Source: JAJAZB01 sp965249815
GTDB taxonomy: Bacteria; Bacteroidota; Bacteroidia; Cytophagales; Spirosomataceae
Reading direction: 5' to 3'
Assembly (NCBI GenBank): GCA_965249815.1
Contig: CBDFMV010000003.1
Coordinates: forward strand, 3,162,001-3,226,000
Length of the DNA: 64,000 bases
Below are positions 8,434-16,375 of this stretch, one piece after another. The notes under the pieces were generated by a model that had not been told where the DNA came from, ran no database searches, and saw only the letters and a program-made list of their open reading frames with translations. Position 1 is the first letter of the stretch, and the number at the start of each line of letters is the position of its first letter. The position numbers and the translations under genes were made by a program.

Positions 8434-8465
8434 CAAAAATAGCGGTGGGCAGGACCCATCGCTAT
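8434..8465 (-). terminator. terminator of the LytTR gene
   Basis: The arms ATAGCG(G/A)TGGG pair across 8439-8465, and on the minus strand the stem is followed by TTTTTG. It sits about 58 bases past the LytTR stop. Confidence 0.65.
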
Positions 8466-8522
8466 TCCGACAATTCACCTAACCACTAAAGATTTTGAAA
8501 AAACGTCCACCTGAAGACGGCC

Positions 8523-8921
8523 TTAACTGGCGCGGCGCTTCAGGAACGGTTCAGCTTTGAGTTGAAATTCTTTTTTGCGGCGGCGGGCCACTTCGACCTT
8601 TAGGCCATTTTTAAGGATTGCCATTTCTTCGTACCGCGCATCGTATTCTTTCAGGTGATGAAGATTGATGAGGTACGATTTATGAATCCGCACAAAACTG
8701 TACGCGTCCAGCAGGATCTCGTATTCTTTCAGAGTTCTGGAAACCATCAGTTTTCGGCCACTTTTCAGATAAAACAGGACATAGTTACCATCCCCTTCAA
8801 TCATCACCACGTCGTTAATAGCAATCTCACGCTGCATGCGGTCGAATACCGGAAGACTGAATTCCTGCTCGTTCCAGGATATCAGGTCAAGCGAAATGGA
8901 TAGGGTAGCGAGGGAATTCAT
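8523..8921 (-). CDS. stand-alone LytTR DNA-binding protein
   Basis: A 132-residue protein that is almost entirely a LytTR domain, the beta-fold DNA-binding module of AlgR/AgrA regulators. Signature segments are IAINDVVMIEGDGNYVLFYL, KLMVSRTLKEYE and FVRIHKSYLINLHHL. No receiver domain is fused and no histidine kinase lies nearby, so the input signal is unknown. Its own terminator follows. Bacteroidota often encode such minimal LytTR proteins, some controlled by a membrane partner, but no such partner is visible here. Confidence 0.88.
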   Translation of the reverse strand: MNSLATLSISLDLISWNEQEFSLPVFDRMQREIAINDVVMIEGDGNYVLFYLKSGRKLMVSRTLKEYEILLDAYSFVRIHKSYLINLHHLKEYDARYEEMAILKNGLKVEVARRRKKEFQLKAEPFLKRRAS

Positions 8922-9189
8922 CGGGGTCGGATTAAGGGGTGGTAGCGCCGTCCGACCAGCGGGTGTCGTTCTGCCGATTGGACGCTACAAAGGAAAATGC
9001 CCCCCGAGCGGTTTTTTAGCGTGGATTCCCGCAATTTGAAAAACACGTATTTATACGCAGTGCCCCCGTAAAAATCTGGGTTGAGTTCTGCTCACCTGCT
9101 TCTGTTAGGCGACCCATCCCGACCGGAACCATCGGTAACCGGCGTGCCGACCAAACCCGATGGCCTGCGTCAGTTTCGGCCCGAAGCGT

Positions 9190-9197
9190 TACTTTTG
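9190..9197 (+). promoter_or_regulatory. candidate -7 element (TACTTTTG) directly before pheS
   Basis: TACTTTTG matches the Bacteroidota -7 consensus TAnnTTTG and ends five bases before the pheS ATG, so a transcript would have almost no leader. A matching -33 TTTG at normal spacing is not obvious. Confidence 0.35.
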
Positions 9198-9202
9198 CGG
9201 GC

Positions 9203-10261
9203 ATGAAAGCGAAAGTGGAAGAAATACAGCGGCAACTTGCCGATTTTGCCATCGACAGTCCCGAACAACTGGAACGGTTCAGGCTCGCTTACGTGAGTCG
9301 GAAAGGCGTTATTGCCGAATTGTTCGATGGCCTTAAAAACCTGCCCGCCGAGGATCGCCGGGCCATGGGGCAAGAACTCAACGCCCTTAAAACCGCTGCG
9401 CAAGAGAAGTTAAGTGCGTTTCAGGCACAATTTGAAGCAGGCAATGGACCGGTCGAAACGCCCGCCGTGGATTTAACACTGCCCACCGTGCCCCACGAAA
9501 CGGGCACTGTGCATCCGTTGACGCTCACCCGCCAGCGCATCATCGAGATTTTCGAGCGGATGGGCTTCAACGTGGAGGAAGACCGCGAAATCGAAACCGA
9601 CTGGTACAACTTCACCGCCCTGAATTTTCCGAAAGACCACCCCGCGCGGGAGATGCAGGATACGTTTTTTATTAAAAAAGCGGCTCCTGACTCAGACGAA
9701 GATGACATCCTGCTCCGTACGCACACCTCGACGGTGCAAATTCGGCTGATGGAACGCCAGCAACCGCCCCTGCGGAGCATCATGCCGGGGCGGGTGTACC
9801 GCAACGAGGCCATTTCGGCGCGGGCGCACTGCTTTTTCCACCAGGTCGAAGGGCTGTACGTGGCCGAAAACGTGAGTTTCCGCGATTTGAAGGACACGCT
9901 TTACCACTTCGCGAAGGAATTGTTCGGGAACGACACCCAGGTGCGGTTCCGCCCCTCGTACTTCCCCTTCACCGAGCCGAGCGCCGAGATGGACATTTCC
10001 TGTGAAATGCACCGCCCCGGCGGCTGCCGGATGTGCGGCGGCTCGCAGAATGTATGCAAGGGTACGGGTTGGGTCGAAATCCTCGGCTCCGGCATGGTGG
10101 ATCCGCAGGTGTTGGAAAACTGCGGCATCGACTCCAAAAAATACACGGGTTTTGCCTTCGGCATGGGCATCGAGCGGATTGCGATGCTCAAGTACCGCGT
10201 CCGCGATTTGCGGTTGTATTCCGAAAACGACGTGCGGTTTTTGCGGCAGTTCAATCAGTAG
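9203..10261 (+). CDS. pheS: phenylalanine--tRNA ligase alpha subunit
   Basis: Full-length (352 residues) class II aminoacyl-tRNA synthetase alpha subunit. It works as an (alpha-beta)2 heterotetramer with PheT to charge tRNA-Phe. The N-terminal coiled-coil arm (residues 1-85) is followed by the catalytic core: the motif 1 region around RQRIIEIFERMGF, motif 2 near SIMPGRVYRNEAISARAH, and motif 3 as GFAFGMGIERIAMLKY. The FPFTEPSAEMD segment is typical. pheT is not adjacent, as is common in this phylum. The ATG at 9203 gives the normal N-terminus and stands almost on top of a TACTTTTG element. Confidence 0.97.
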   Translation: MKAKVEEIQRQLADFAIDSPEQLERFRLAYVSRKGVIAELFDGLKNLPAEDRRAMGQELNALKTAAQEKLSAFQAQFEAGNGPVETPAVDLTLPTVPHETGTVHPLTLTRQRIIEIFERMGFNVEEDREIETDWYNFTALNFPKDHPAREMQDTFFIKKAAPDSDEDDILLRTHTSTVQIRLMERQQPPLRSIMPGRVYRNEAISARAHCFFHQVEGLYVAENVSFRDLKDTLYHFAKELFGNDTQVRFRPSYFPFTEPSAEMDISCEMHRPGGCRMCGGSQNVCKGTGWVEILGSGMVDPQVLENCGIDSKKYTGFAFGMGIERIAMLKYRVRDLRLYSENDVRFLRQFNQ

Positions 10262-10266
10262 ACGAG

Positions 10267-10335
10267 AGTGAAAAGTGGGGAGTGTAAAGTGTAAAGACAC
10301 TAAGTTTTTACACTTTACACTCCCCACTTTTCACT
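10267..10335. terminator. 29-bp inverted repeat between convergent pheS and polA
   Basis: Perfect 29-base arms at 10267-10295 and 10307-10335 fold around an 11-base loop. The position between two converging stop codons suggests a shared terminator. The stem is much longer than termination requires, pointing to a repeat-derived element. Confidence 0.75.
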
Positions 10336-10339
10336 TTAT

Positions 10340-13231
10340 TCAGTGCGCCTGGAGCCAGTTCACGCCCGTGCCCATGCCGGTTTCCATCTTGACCGACAGC
10401 GGCAGTGCGTTGACCATCAGTTCGTTAACACGCTCCTTCAGCAAATTGATTTCAGGTATGTAAGTGTCGAACACGAGTTCGTCGTGGACGGTCAGAATCA
10501 TTTTTGACCGCAGGTTTTCCCGCTTTAAAAAGTCGTGAACCCGAATCATGGCCAGTTTCATGATGTCGGCGGCGGTACCCTGGATAGGCGCGTTGATGGC
10601 GTTGCGCTCGGCGAAATTGCGCTCGGTCATGTTGCGCGAATTAATGTCGCGCAGGTAGCGGCGACGGCCAAGCAGGGTTTCGGCGTATTCGAGGCTGCGG
10701 GCTTTCAGGATGCTTTCGTCCATAAACCGTTTGACGGCGGGAAATTCCTGAAAGTACGCGTCGATGATGTCTTTCGCTTCGCCGCGCTTGATGTCGAGCC
10801 GGGCGGCCAGCCCGAACGACGAAATGCCGTAAATGATGCCGAAGTTGACGGTTTTAGCCTTGCGCCGCATGTCGCTGGTAACCTGGTCGAGGCTGACGTT
10901 GAACACCTTGCTGGCCGTGGTGGCGTGGATGTCGCGGCCCGTGTTGAAGGCTTCCATCATGGCCGGGTCCTGCGAAAACGCGGCCATGATGCGGAGTTCG
11001 ATTTGGGAATAATCCGCTGAAAGAATCAAGTGGTCGTCGTCGCGGGGCACGAACGCCTTGCGGATCTCCTGCCCGCGCGGGGTGCGAATCGGGATGTTCT
11101 GGAGGTTGGGGTTGTTGCTGCTGAGCCTCCCCGTGGCCGCCACGGCCTGGTTGAACGAGGTGTGAATCCGCCCGTCGCGGGGCGAAATCAGTTGGGGCAA
11201 GGCGTCCACGTAGGTGGATTTGAGCTTTTGCAACTCCCGGAAATCCAGAATTTTGCGGGCGATTTCGTGCTGGCTTTCGAGTTTGGAAAGCACCTCTTCG
11301 CCCGTAGCCCACTGGCCGGTTTTGGTGCGCGGGGCGTTGGTGTCGAGTTTGAGTTTCTCGAACAAAATCCGCCCCAACTGCTGCGGTGAGCCGATGTTGA
11401 ACGATTCGCCCGCCATTTCAAAAATCTGCAATTGTAGGCTTTCCAGGTCCACCGTCAGGGTTTTCGAGAGGTCCGACAGCGCGGCTTCGTCCACCCGCAC
11501 GCCTTCGAGTTCCATCGTGGCGAGCACGTCCACCAGCGGCATCTCCACTTCGTCAAACAATTTCTGGGCACCCACTTCCACCACCATCGGCGCGAGCACG
11601 TCGCGGAGTTGGAGCGTGATGTCGGCGTCCTCGGCGGCGTATTCCTTCAGCGGCTCCGGGTCCACGTCGCGCATGTTGCCCTGCTTCGAGCCTTTTTTAC
11701 CGATGAGGGCCTCGATGGCGACGGGTTCGTAGTTCAGGTAGGCCGTGGCCATGTAATCCATGTTGTGGCGCTTTTCCGGCTCGATGAGGTAGTGGGCCAG
11801 CATGGTATCGTAGAGCGGCCCGCGCACCTCGACACCGTATTTTTTAAGCACGATGAGGTCGTACTTCAGGTTCTGGGCGATTTTCCCAACCACTTCATTT
11901 TCTAAAACTGGCTTGAATTCGTCCACAATTGCCTGGGCTTCGACGGGTTCGGCGGGAACGGGCACGAAAAAGCCCTCACCCGCCCGGTAGGCAAACGACA
12001 TCCCGACCAAATCGGCCTCCACGGCGTCCACAGACGTGGTTTCGGTGTCGAAGCAGAACCAGTCCTGGAGGCTCAGGAAGTGAATCAGACTCCGGCGCAA
12101 TTCGGGTGTATCCACCAGCCGGTAGTCGTGCACGGTGTTGACGATGGTGCGCCGGTAGCTGAGGGGCGCTTCCTCCGCCGGGCGCTGGAGCGGCTGACCC
12201 GCCTCGAAGGCGGCGATAGTGTCGGCGGTTGAACCGCCGAACAAATCCATCTGGCTGGCCCCGAGTCCTCGGGGCGCGGCGGCGCGGCCCCGGCGGGCGG
12301 GGGCGGGTTTGCCGTCGGGCGTGCCGAGTACGGCGGCGCGGGCTTCGGCTTCCCCAGCCTCGTCACCCAAAAGTCGGCGGCGGAGTTGGCGGAATTCGAG
12401 TTCGTCCATCAGCGCCGCCACTTTTTCGCGGTTCGGCTCGCAGCGTTCGAGGTCGTGTTCGTCGAACTCGACGGGCACTTCGAGGTGAATCGTAGCGAGT
12501 TCTTTCGACAGCAGCCCCTGCCCGGCGTTGGTGCGCACGATTTCCTGCACTTTGCCTTTGAGTTGGTCCACGTTGGCAATGAGATTTTCGACCGAACCCC
12601 ACTCCTGAATGAGTTTCTGGGCGGTTTTTTCGCCAATGCCCGGCATACCGGGAATGTTGTCGGAGGCGTCGCCCATCAGCCCGAGGATGTCGATGACCTG
12701 TTCGACCCGCTCGATGCCCCAACGGTCCAGGATTTCCTGCACACCCAGCACCTCGTTGGGTTTGCCCATGAAAGCGGGCCGGAAAATCTTCACCCGGTCG
12801 CTGACGAGTTGGCCGTAATCCTTGTCGGGCGTCATCATGAACACCTCGAACTCGCCCGTGGCTTCGGCTTTTTTGGCCAGCGTGCCGATCACATCGTCGG
12901 CCTCGTAGCCATCGAGCAGCAGCAGCGGGATGCATAGGGCTTCGCAAAGCCGTTTCACGTAGGGAATTGCGATGGCGATGTCTTCGGGCATGGCCTGCCG
13001 CTGGGCCTTGTAGGCGTCGAATTTTTCCTTGCGAAAGGTGGCTTTCGGCGTATCGAACGACACGCCGATGTGCGACGGATTTTCCTTTTGCAGCACCTCC
13101 AGCAGCGTGTTGGCAAACCCAAAAACAGCGGAGGTATTCATGCCCGTGGACGAAATGCGGGGCGTTTTGGCGAAAGCGAAATGGGCCCGGTAAATGAGCG
13201 CCATCGCGTCGAGGAGGAAGAGTTTTTTCAT
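10340..13231 (-). CDS. polA: DNA polymerase I
   Basis: A 963-residue family A polymerase used in Okazaki fragment processing and repair synthesis. The N-terminal 5'-3' exonuclease domain (residues 1-290) shows LLDAMALIYRAHFAF, LDGYEADDVIGTLA and GIGEKTAQKL. The 3'-5' proofreading domain appears intact: FDTETT (Exo I), QNLKYD (Exo II) and YAAEDAD (Exo III). Polymerase motifs follow: A (SADYSQIELRIMA), B (RRKAKTVNFGIIYG) and C (TVHDELVFD). A low-complexity Ala/Arg-rich insert lies between the first two domains (about residues 300-345). The start at 13231 matches the family. Confidence 0.98.
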   Translation of the reverse strand: MKKLFLLDAMALIYRAHFAFAKTPRISSTGMNTSAVFGFANTLLEVLQKENPSHIGVSFDTPKATFRKEKFDAYKAQRQAMPEDIAIAIPYVKRLCEALCIPLLLLDGYEADDVIGTLAKKAEATGEFEVFMMTPDKDYGQLVSDRVKIFRPAFMGKPNEVLGVQEILDRWGIERVEQVIDILGLMGDASDNIPGMPGIGEKTAQKLIQEWGSVENLIANVDQLKGKVQEIVRTNAGQGLLSKELATIHLEVPVEFDEHDLERCEPNREKVAALMDELEFRQLRRRLLGDEAGEAEARAAVLGTPDGKPAPARRGRAAAPRGLGASQMDLFGGSTADTIAAFEAGQPLQRPAEEAPLSYRRTIVNTVHDYRLVDTPELRRSLIHFLSLQDWFCFDTETTSVDAVEADLVGMSFAYRAGEGFFVPVPAEPVEAQAIVDEFKPVLENEVVGKIAQNLKYDLIVLKKYGVEVRGPLYDTMLAHYLIEPEKRHNMDYMATAYLNYEPVAIEALIGKKGSKQGNMRDVDPEPLKEYAAEDADITLQLRDVLAPMVVEVGAQKLFDEVEMPLVDVLATMELEGVRVDEAALSDLSKTLTVDLESLQLQIFEMAGESFNIGSPQQLGRILFEKLKLDTNAPRTKTGQWATGEEVLSKLESQHEIARKILDFRELQKLKSTYVDALPQLISPRDGRIHTSFNQAVAATGRLSSNNPNLQNIPIRTPRGQEIRKAFVPRDDDHLILSADYSQIELRIMAAFSQDPAMMEAFNTGRDIHATTASKVFNVSLDQVTSDMRRKAKTVNFGIIYGISSFGLAARLDIKRGEAKDIIDAYFQEFPAVKRFMDESILKARSLEYAETLLGRRRYLRDINSRNMTERNFAERNAINAPIQGTAADIMKLAMIRVHDFLKRENLRSKMILTVHDELVFDTYIPEINLLKERVNELMVNALPLSVKMETGMGTGVNWLQAH

Positions 13232-13250
13232 TTTAAATCAAACAGGAAGG

Positions 13251-13495
13251 TCAGAGCAAGTCGTTGTCGTTTAACAAGTTCTTCAACGCTTTTTCTGGAA
13301 TGTCTTCCTATTCACTTTTGTCGTAAATGGTCAGCAGCGTCACGGTTTCCGCAGTCACTTTCACGCAGGTAATTACGCGTCCGCCTTCCGGTTTGCCTTT
13401 CCCTTTCTAGCAAGGGCGAGGCGGATTTTGTAGCAGTCACGGCCTACGGGCGTGCCCTGGGTGGGATTCTTACGGAGTTCCTGCGTTAAGAATCT
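13251..13495 (-). pseudogene. remnant of a RelE/ParE-family toxin gene
   Basis: Read from the antitoxin stop, the frame gives LTQELRKNPTQGTPVGRDCY and continues KIRLALARKGK. After a one-base shift it resumes as GGRVITCVKVTAETVTLLT, then IYDKSE, a TAG stop and EDIPEKALKNLL. This is the C-terminal half of a RelE/ParE-type toxin: the GTPxGxxCYKIRLA, RVIT and IYDKSE landmarks are all present in order. The N-terminal half is missing, one frameshift falls in the AAAGGGAAAGG tract, and one nonsense codon lies near the end, so the toxin cannot be made. It directly follows the antitoxin-like gene, the usual order for such pairs. Confidence 0.8.
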
Positions 13496-13771
13496 TCATC
13501 GGTACAAGCCTGCGTCTTTCAATTCCCGAAAAAGTTCTTCGACAGGCCGGGCTTGTTTTTTTTCCTGCTCAATCAGCTTCAACTCTTCAAACCCTTCTTT
13601 GATGAGCGCCCAGGTTTTTTTCTGACCGGGCGTCAGCCTTGTCTCCGTCGGCGATTCCTTGCGGGACTTTTTCGGGGCATTTCCCTCGACGATTTCCACG
13701 TCGAACCCTCGAAGGGCTTCAAGCATGGACTCGTATTTTTCGGCATCCACCCGGAGCGTGATGGTTTTCAT
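13496..13771 (-). CDS. antitoxin-like protein of a broken toxin-antitoxin pair
   Basis: A 91-residue acidic/basic helical protein beginning MKTITLRVDAEKYESMLEAL, an N-terminus resembling a ribbon-helix-helix or dimerising strand of small antitoxins. The rest is predicted helical and rich in K and E. It is assigned as antitoxin chiefly because the next sequence downstream on the same strand is the wreck of a RelE/ParE-type toxin. The frame is intact. The ATG at 13771 gives the expected strand-first N-terminus; the longer open frame upstream is not conserved-looking. Without its toxin it may persist as a solitary repressor or anti-addiction gene. Confidence 0.6.
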   Translation of the reverse strand: MKTITLRVDAEKYESMLEALRGFDVEIVEGNAPKKSRKESPTETRLTPGQKKTWALIKEGFEELKLIEQEKKQARPVEELFRELKDAGLYR

Positions 13772-13903
13772 GGCGTACTGAATTTGAGGTAAAGATAGAC
13801 GATTGGGGGCGATGGGAAAAGGGGTTGTGGAGTCGGTACGTCTGGCGCTGGCCGTTTGAAAAAAAATGAAAGACCTATCTTGAAGCCCTCCGAATGCATT
13901 CCA

Positions 13904-14149
13904 ATGCCTGCCCAGCTTTTCCCCAACCGCAACGGCACTACCTTGATCAAAAAATTCGAGGGCATTTTTACCCACGTACCCGGCACTCAGCATTTCGACG
14001 CCCTGGTGGGCTACTTTCGGGCACCGGGGTATTTCAAAGTACGAGCCTTTCTTGATAATACTCCTGAGGTTCGGAATTACGAAAATGAAATCAGTAAGGC
14101 GATGGAGGTGGTTTGTAAACTCAAGCTGTTCTTTGCAGACGAAACATAA
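13904..14149 (+). pseudogene. N-terminal fragment of a helicase-type defence protein
   Basis: The first ~52 residues (MPAQLFPNRNGTTLIKKFEG, then IFTHVPGTQHFDALVGYFRA and PGYFKVRAFLDNTPEVR) resemble the N-terminus of ~1000-residue helicase proteins carrying a PLD-like nuclease module, where an FDxLVGYF(R/Y)xSG segment precedes a K(I/V)R(I/L)LVG strand. Here the match stops exactly at that strand. The frame then runs 24 unrelated residues to a stop just before the next gene, so over 90% of the usual protein is missing. Family recognition is from motif memory. A genuine small protein remains possible. Confidence 0.5.
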
Positions 14150-14163
14150 GGTTCAGCCAACCC

Positions 14164-14634
14164 ATGCCCTCCACCCACCCCCCGCTCCTCCCCGGCGGCT
14201 TTCAGCCCATCGGTCCCTGGCAACTTGACCAGCAGTTTCTCGACCCGTTTCTGGGGCCGGAGCGCAAACGCCGCAAGCGGCTGCTGATTCGGTTCAGGCG
14301 GTTTCTGGACGATTTGGCGAAACTCAGCCTGCCCCTTGAAGTCTGGATTGGCGGCTCTTTCACCACCCTCGACCCCGAACCCGACGCCGTGGACGTGGTG
14401 GTGTGGGTGGCCGAGGCTGACGCCGAACGCCTGGCCACCAAACGCCTGCGGCTCTTCGAGCGGTTGTTGCACGTCCGGAATTTTGAATGGGTTAAGGTCA
14501 ACTACGAAGTCGCGGCCTTCCTCGCAGATCCGGAAAGCGTGGCCGACCACGAGTACTGGGCCAAAAAACTCGGGGCCGACCCAAGCAATTTGTACCGGAA
14601 GGGGATTTTTAAACTGACGATGAACCGTGTTTAA
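14164..14634 (+). CDS. DUF6932-like (nucleotidyltransferase-fold) protein
   Basis: A 156-residue protein. The segment EVWIGGSFTTLDPEPDAVDV is the nucleotidyltransferase signature hhGS...DxD as seen in DUF6932 proteins. It is followed by a helix with ERLLHVRNFEWVKVNYEV and the end DHEYWAKKLGADPSNLYRKGI. The first aspartate of the usual DxD pair appears to be alanine (DAVD rather than DDID), so metal-dependent transfer may be impaired. The gene overlaps the next one by 8 bases, implying translational coupling and a functional pair, possibly toxin-antitoxin or regulatory. Substrate unknown. Confidence 0.6.
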   Translation: MPSTHPPLLPGGFQPIGPWQLDQQFLDPFLGPERKRRKRLLIRFRRFLDDLAKLSLPLEVWIGGSFTTLDPEPDAVDVVVWVAEADAERLATKRLRLFERLLHVRNFEWVKVNYEVAAFLADPESVADHEYWAKKLGADPSNLYRKGIFKLTMNRV

Positions 14635-15598
14635 CATCGCCCGCATCGAGCAACTCCGCGTTTTTGCCCAGCGGATGCTCGCCGAACAGGAGCAGCGCCA
14701 GACAGCCCAGCCGGAGAGTTTTTACCGGCAAATGCTCGTCGAAACGGCGAGGCATCAGCTTGACGACCTGACCCGCCAACTCGTCGAGGCGAAGCAGAAG
14801 CGCGAAGTGGAGGTGGTCGAACTCCGCCTCGACGGCCCGGCTGCCGCCTTCGGCTCGGTGCCGCTGTACCTGCTGGGGCCGCTCACGGCGGCGTTTGAAG
14901 AACTGCTCGTGCAGGCCGGGCGCTTCATCCGCGACGGCTCGCGACGGGCAGGTACGTTGGCCGAAGTCCGGAGTCAGTTCGACGTGCGGCTTAAGCATTT
15001 AGCCACGGGTTCCGCCGGGCTGCTCATCACCCTGCAAACCGCTCCCGATTTGTTCGGTGGCAGTTTGGCGGAGGAAGCCCTGCGGCGCACCTTTGGCCTG
15101 CTGGCGGTGCAAACGCCCGAAGACGCCACCAACCAGGTCGTCAATTACGGCAAAGCGGGCGTGTTTGGGCTGGTGCGGTTTCTGAAAAGTCTGCTCGACG
15201 CTCAACTCGAAGTCCGCCTTCACTGGCTCAGCCCCACCGACGAGGAGCGCACCTGGGAAGGCAGCAGCGAGAAAATTTTTGGACTAAAAACCCTGCTCGA
15301 AAGCATCGTGACCGCCGAACCGGAAGAAATCAGCTTCGCGGGTGTGGTGTACACCGAAAGCATCCGGGGGCGGTTTGAGGTGAAAACCCACGCGGGCACG
15401 ATTTACAGCGGCAGCGTTCCGCTCGAAGTAATGCCCTCGCTCGTGGCCGTTTCCGTCGGCGACGAGTGCCAGGGCGTGGTGCTCGAAACCCTCACGCGCA
15501 ACACCACGACCGGCGTGGAAAAACGCAGCTACGAACTCAAAACCATCGAACCGGCCCACCGGATGCGAAAGTCGGCCCAGTTGCCACTGCCGTTTTGA
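14627..15598 (+). CDS. unknown protein coupled to the DUF6932-like gene
   Basis: A 323-residue protein not assigned to a family. It starts at GTG 14627 inside the end of the upstream gene. An N-terminal alpha-helical region (residues 1-75, rich in E, Q and R) is followed by a mixed region around GPAAAFGSVPLYLLGPLTAA. A beta-rich C-terminus follows (FAGVVYTESIRGRFEVKTHA, then SLVAVSVGDECQGVVLE) and looks like a small beta-barrel or immunoglobulin-like fold. No signal peptide or transmembrane helix. The 8-base overlap means it is made with the DUF6932-like protein, and the two probably act together. They sit among toxin and helicase remnants. Confidence 0.6.
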   Translation: MFNIARIEQLRVFAQRMLAEQEQRQTAQPESFYRQMLVETARHQLDDLTRQLVEAKQKREVEVVELRLDGPAAAFGSVPLYLLGPLTAAFEELLVQAGRFIRDGSRRAGTLAEVRSQFDVRLKHLATGSAGLLITLQTAPDLFGGSLAEEALRRTFGLLAVQTPEDATNQVVNYGKAGVFGLVRFLKSLLDAQLEVRLHWLSPTDEERTWEGSSEKIFGLKTLLESIVTAEPEEISFAGVVYTESIRGRFEVKTHAGTIYSGSVPLEVMPSLVAVSVGDECQGVVLETLTRNTTTGVEKRSYELKTIEPAHRMRKSAQLPLPF

Positions 15599-15599
15599 G

Positions 15600-15627
15600 G
15601 TAACTCCGACATTCTTGTCGGAGTTAC
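15600..15627. repeat. palindrome with CCGACATTCTTGTCGG core, probable terminator
   Basis: A 12-bp stem ends in loop TTCT between the convergent DUF6932-partner gene and endonuclease III gene. Its 16-base core recurs twice in the repeat at 34744-34805. Confidence 0.7.
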
Positions 15628-15646
15628 AGCGGGGAAACGTCCGAAC

Positions 15647-16309
15647 TCACCGGTGCCGTTCCACGCCCACGCGCTCGCAAAACTCGTACACCGGGCAGGT
15701 CGAGCACTTCGGCAACGTACCCGTGCAAATGTGCTTGCCGAAGGGCATCAGCAGCCGGTTGATGTCCGTCCACTGCGCAACCGGGACGGCTTTTTCGAGG
15801 GCCACCATCGTTTTTTCGGGCGTCGGCGTGGCCACGAAGCCCCAGCGGTTCACGACCCGGTGCACGTGAATGTCCACGCTGATGGCCGCCTGGCCGGTGG
15901 CGACGCCGAGGGCCAGGTTGGCGCACTTCGGCCCGACGCCTTTCAGGGCCGTGAGTTTCTCGAAATCGGCGGGCAACGTGCCGCCGTACTCCTCCACCGC
16001 CGCTTTGGCAATGCCCAGCATCGTGTAGGCTTTCTGGCCGGGGTACTGACTGCCGTAGAGCAGTTCTTCGAGGGTTTCGGGCGAAAGACTCAACAATTCC
16101 TGCGGCGTGCGGGCGGCTTCGAACAACCGCAGCGACACGGGAATCGTGGTTTCGTCGAGGGTGCGGATGGAAATGATGCACGAAATAAGTTGCTCGAACA
16201 GCGAGTCGTAGCCCCGTTCGCGCAACTCAAACATGGCCGCCTTCGGAAAAGGCCGGATGGCGGTTTCAATGCGGGCGAGCACGGTCGTGAGGTCAAAATT
16301 GGGCAGCAT
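15647..16309 (-). CDS. nth: endonuclease III (Nth-type DNA glycosylase/AP lyase)
   Basis: A 220-residue base-excision-repair glycosylase that removes oxidised pyrimidines and nicks at the abasic site. The helix-hairpin-helix reads LKGVGPKCANLALG and carries the catalytic lysine. The catalytic aspartate is in VDIHVHRVVNRWG, with Ile where most Nth proteins have Thr. The C-terminal [4Fe-4S] loop is complete: C-x6-C-x2-C-x5-C in HICTGTLPKCSTCPVYEFC. Length and domain order match E. coli Nth. It stands alone, converging on the gene before it. Confidence 0.93.
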   Translation of the reverse strand: MLPNFDLTTVLARIETAIRPFPKAAMFELRERGYDSLFEQLISCIISIRTLDETTIPVSLRLFEAARTPQELLSLSPETLEELLYGSQYPGQKAYTMLGIAKAAVEEYGGTLPADFEKLTALKGVGPKCANLALGVATGQAAISVDIHVHRVVNRWGFVATPTPEKTMVALEKAVPVAQWTDINRLLMPFGKHICTGTLPKCSTCPVYEFCERVGVERHR

Positions 16310-16375
16310 AAGCGAGGCGTTGGCACTGAATTTTAGGTCGAAACGGCGTTAGCCGACGTTTAAAAATTTCGCGCC

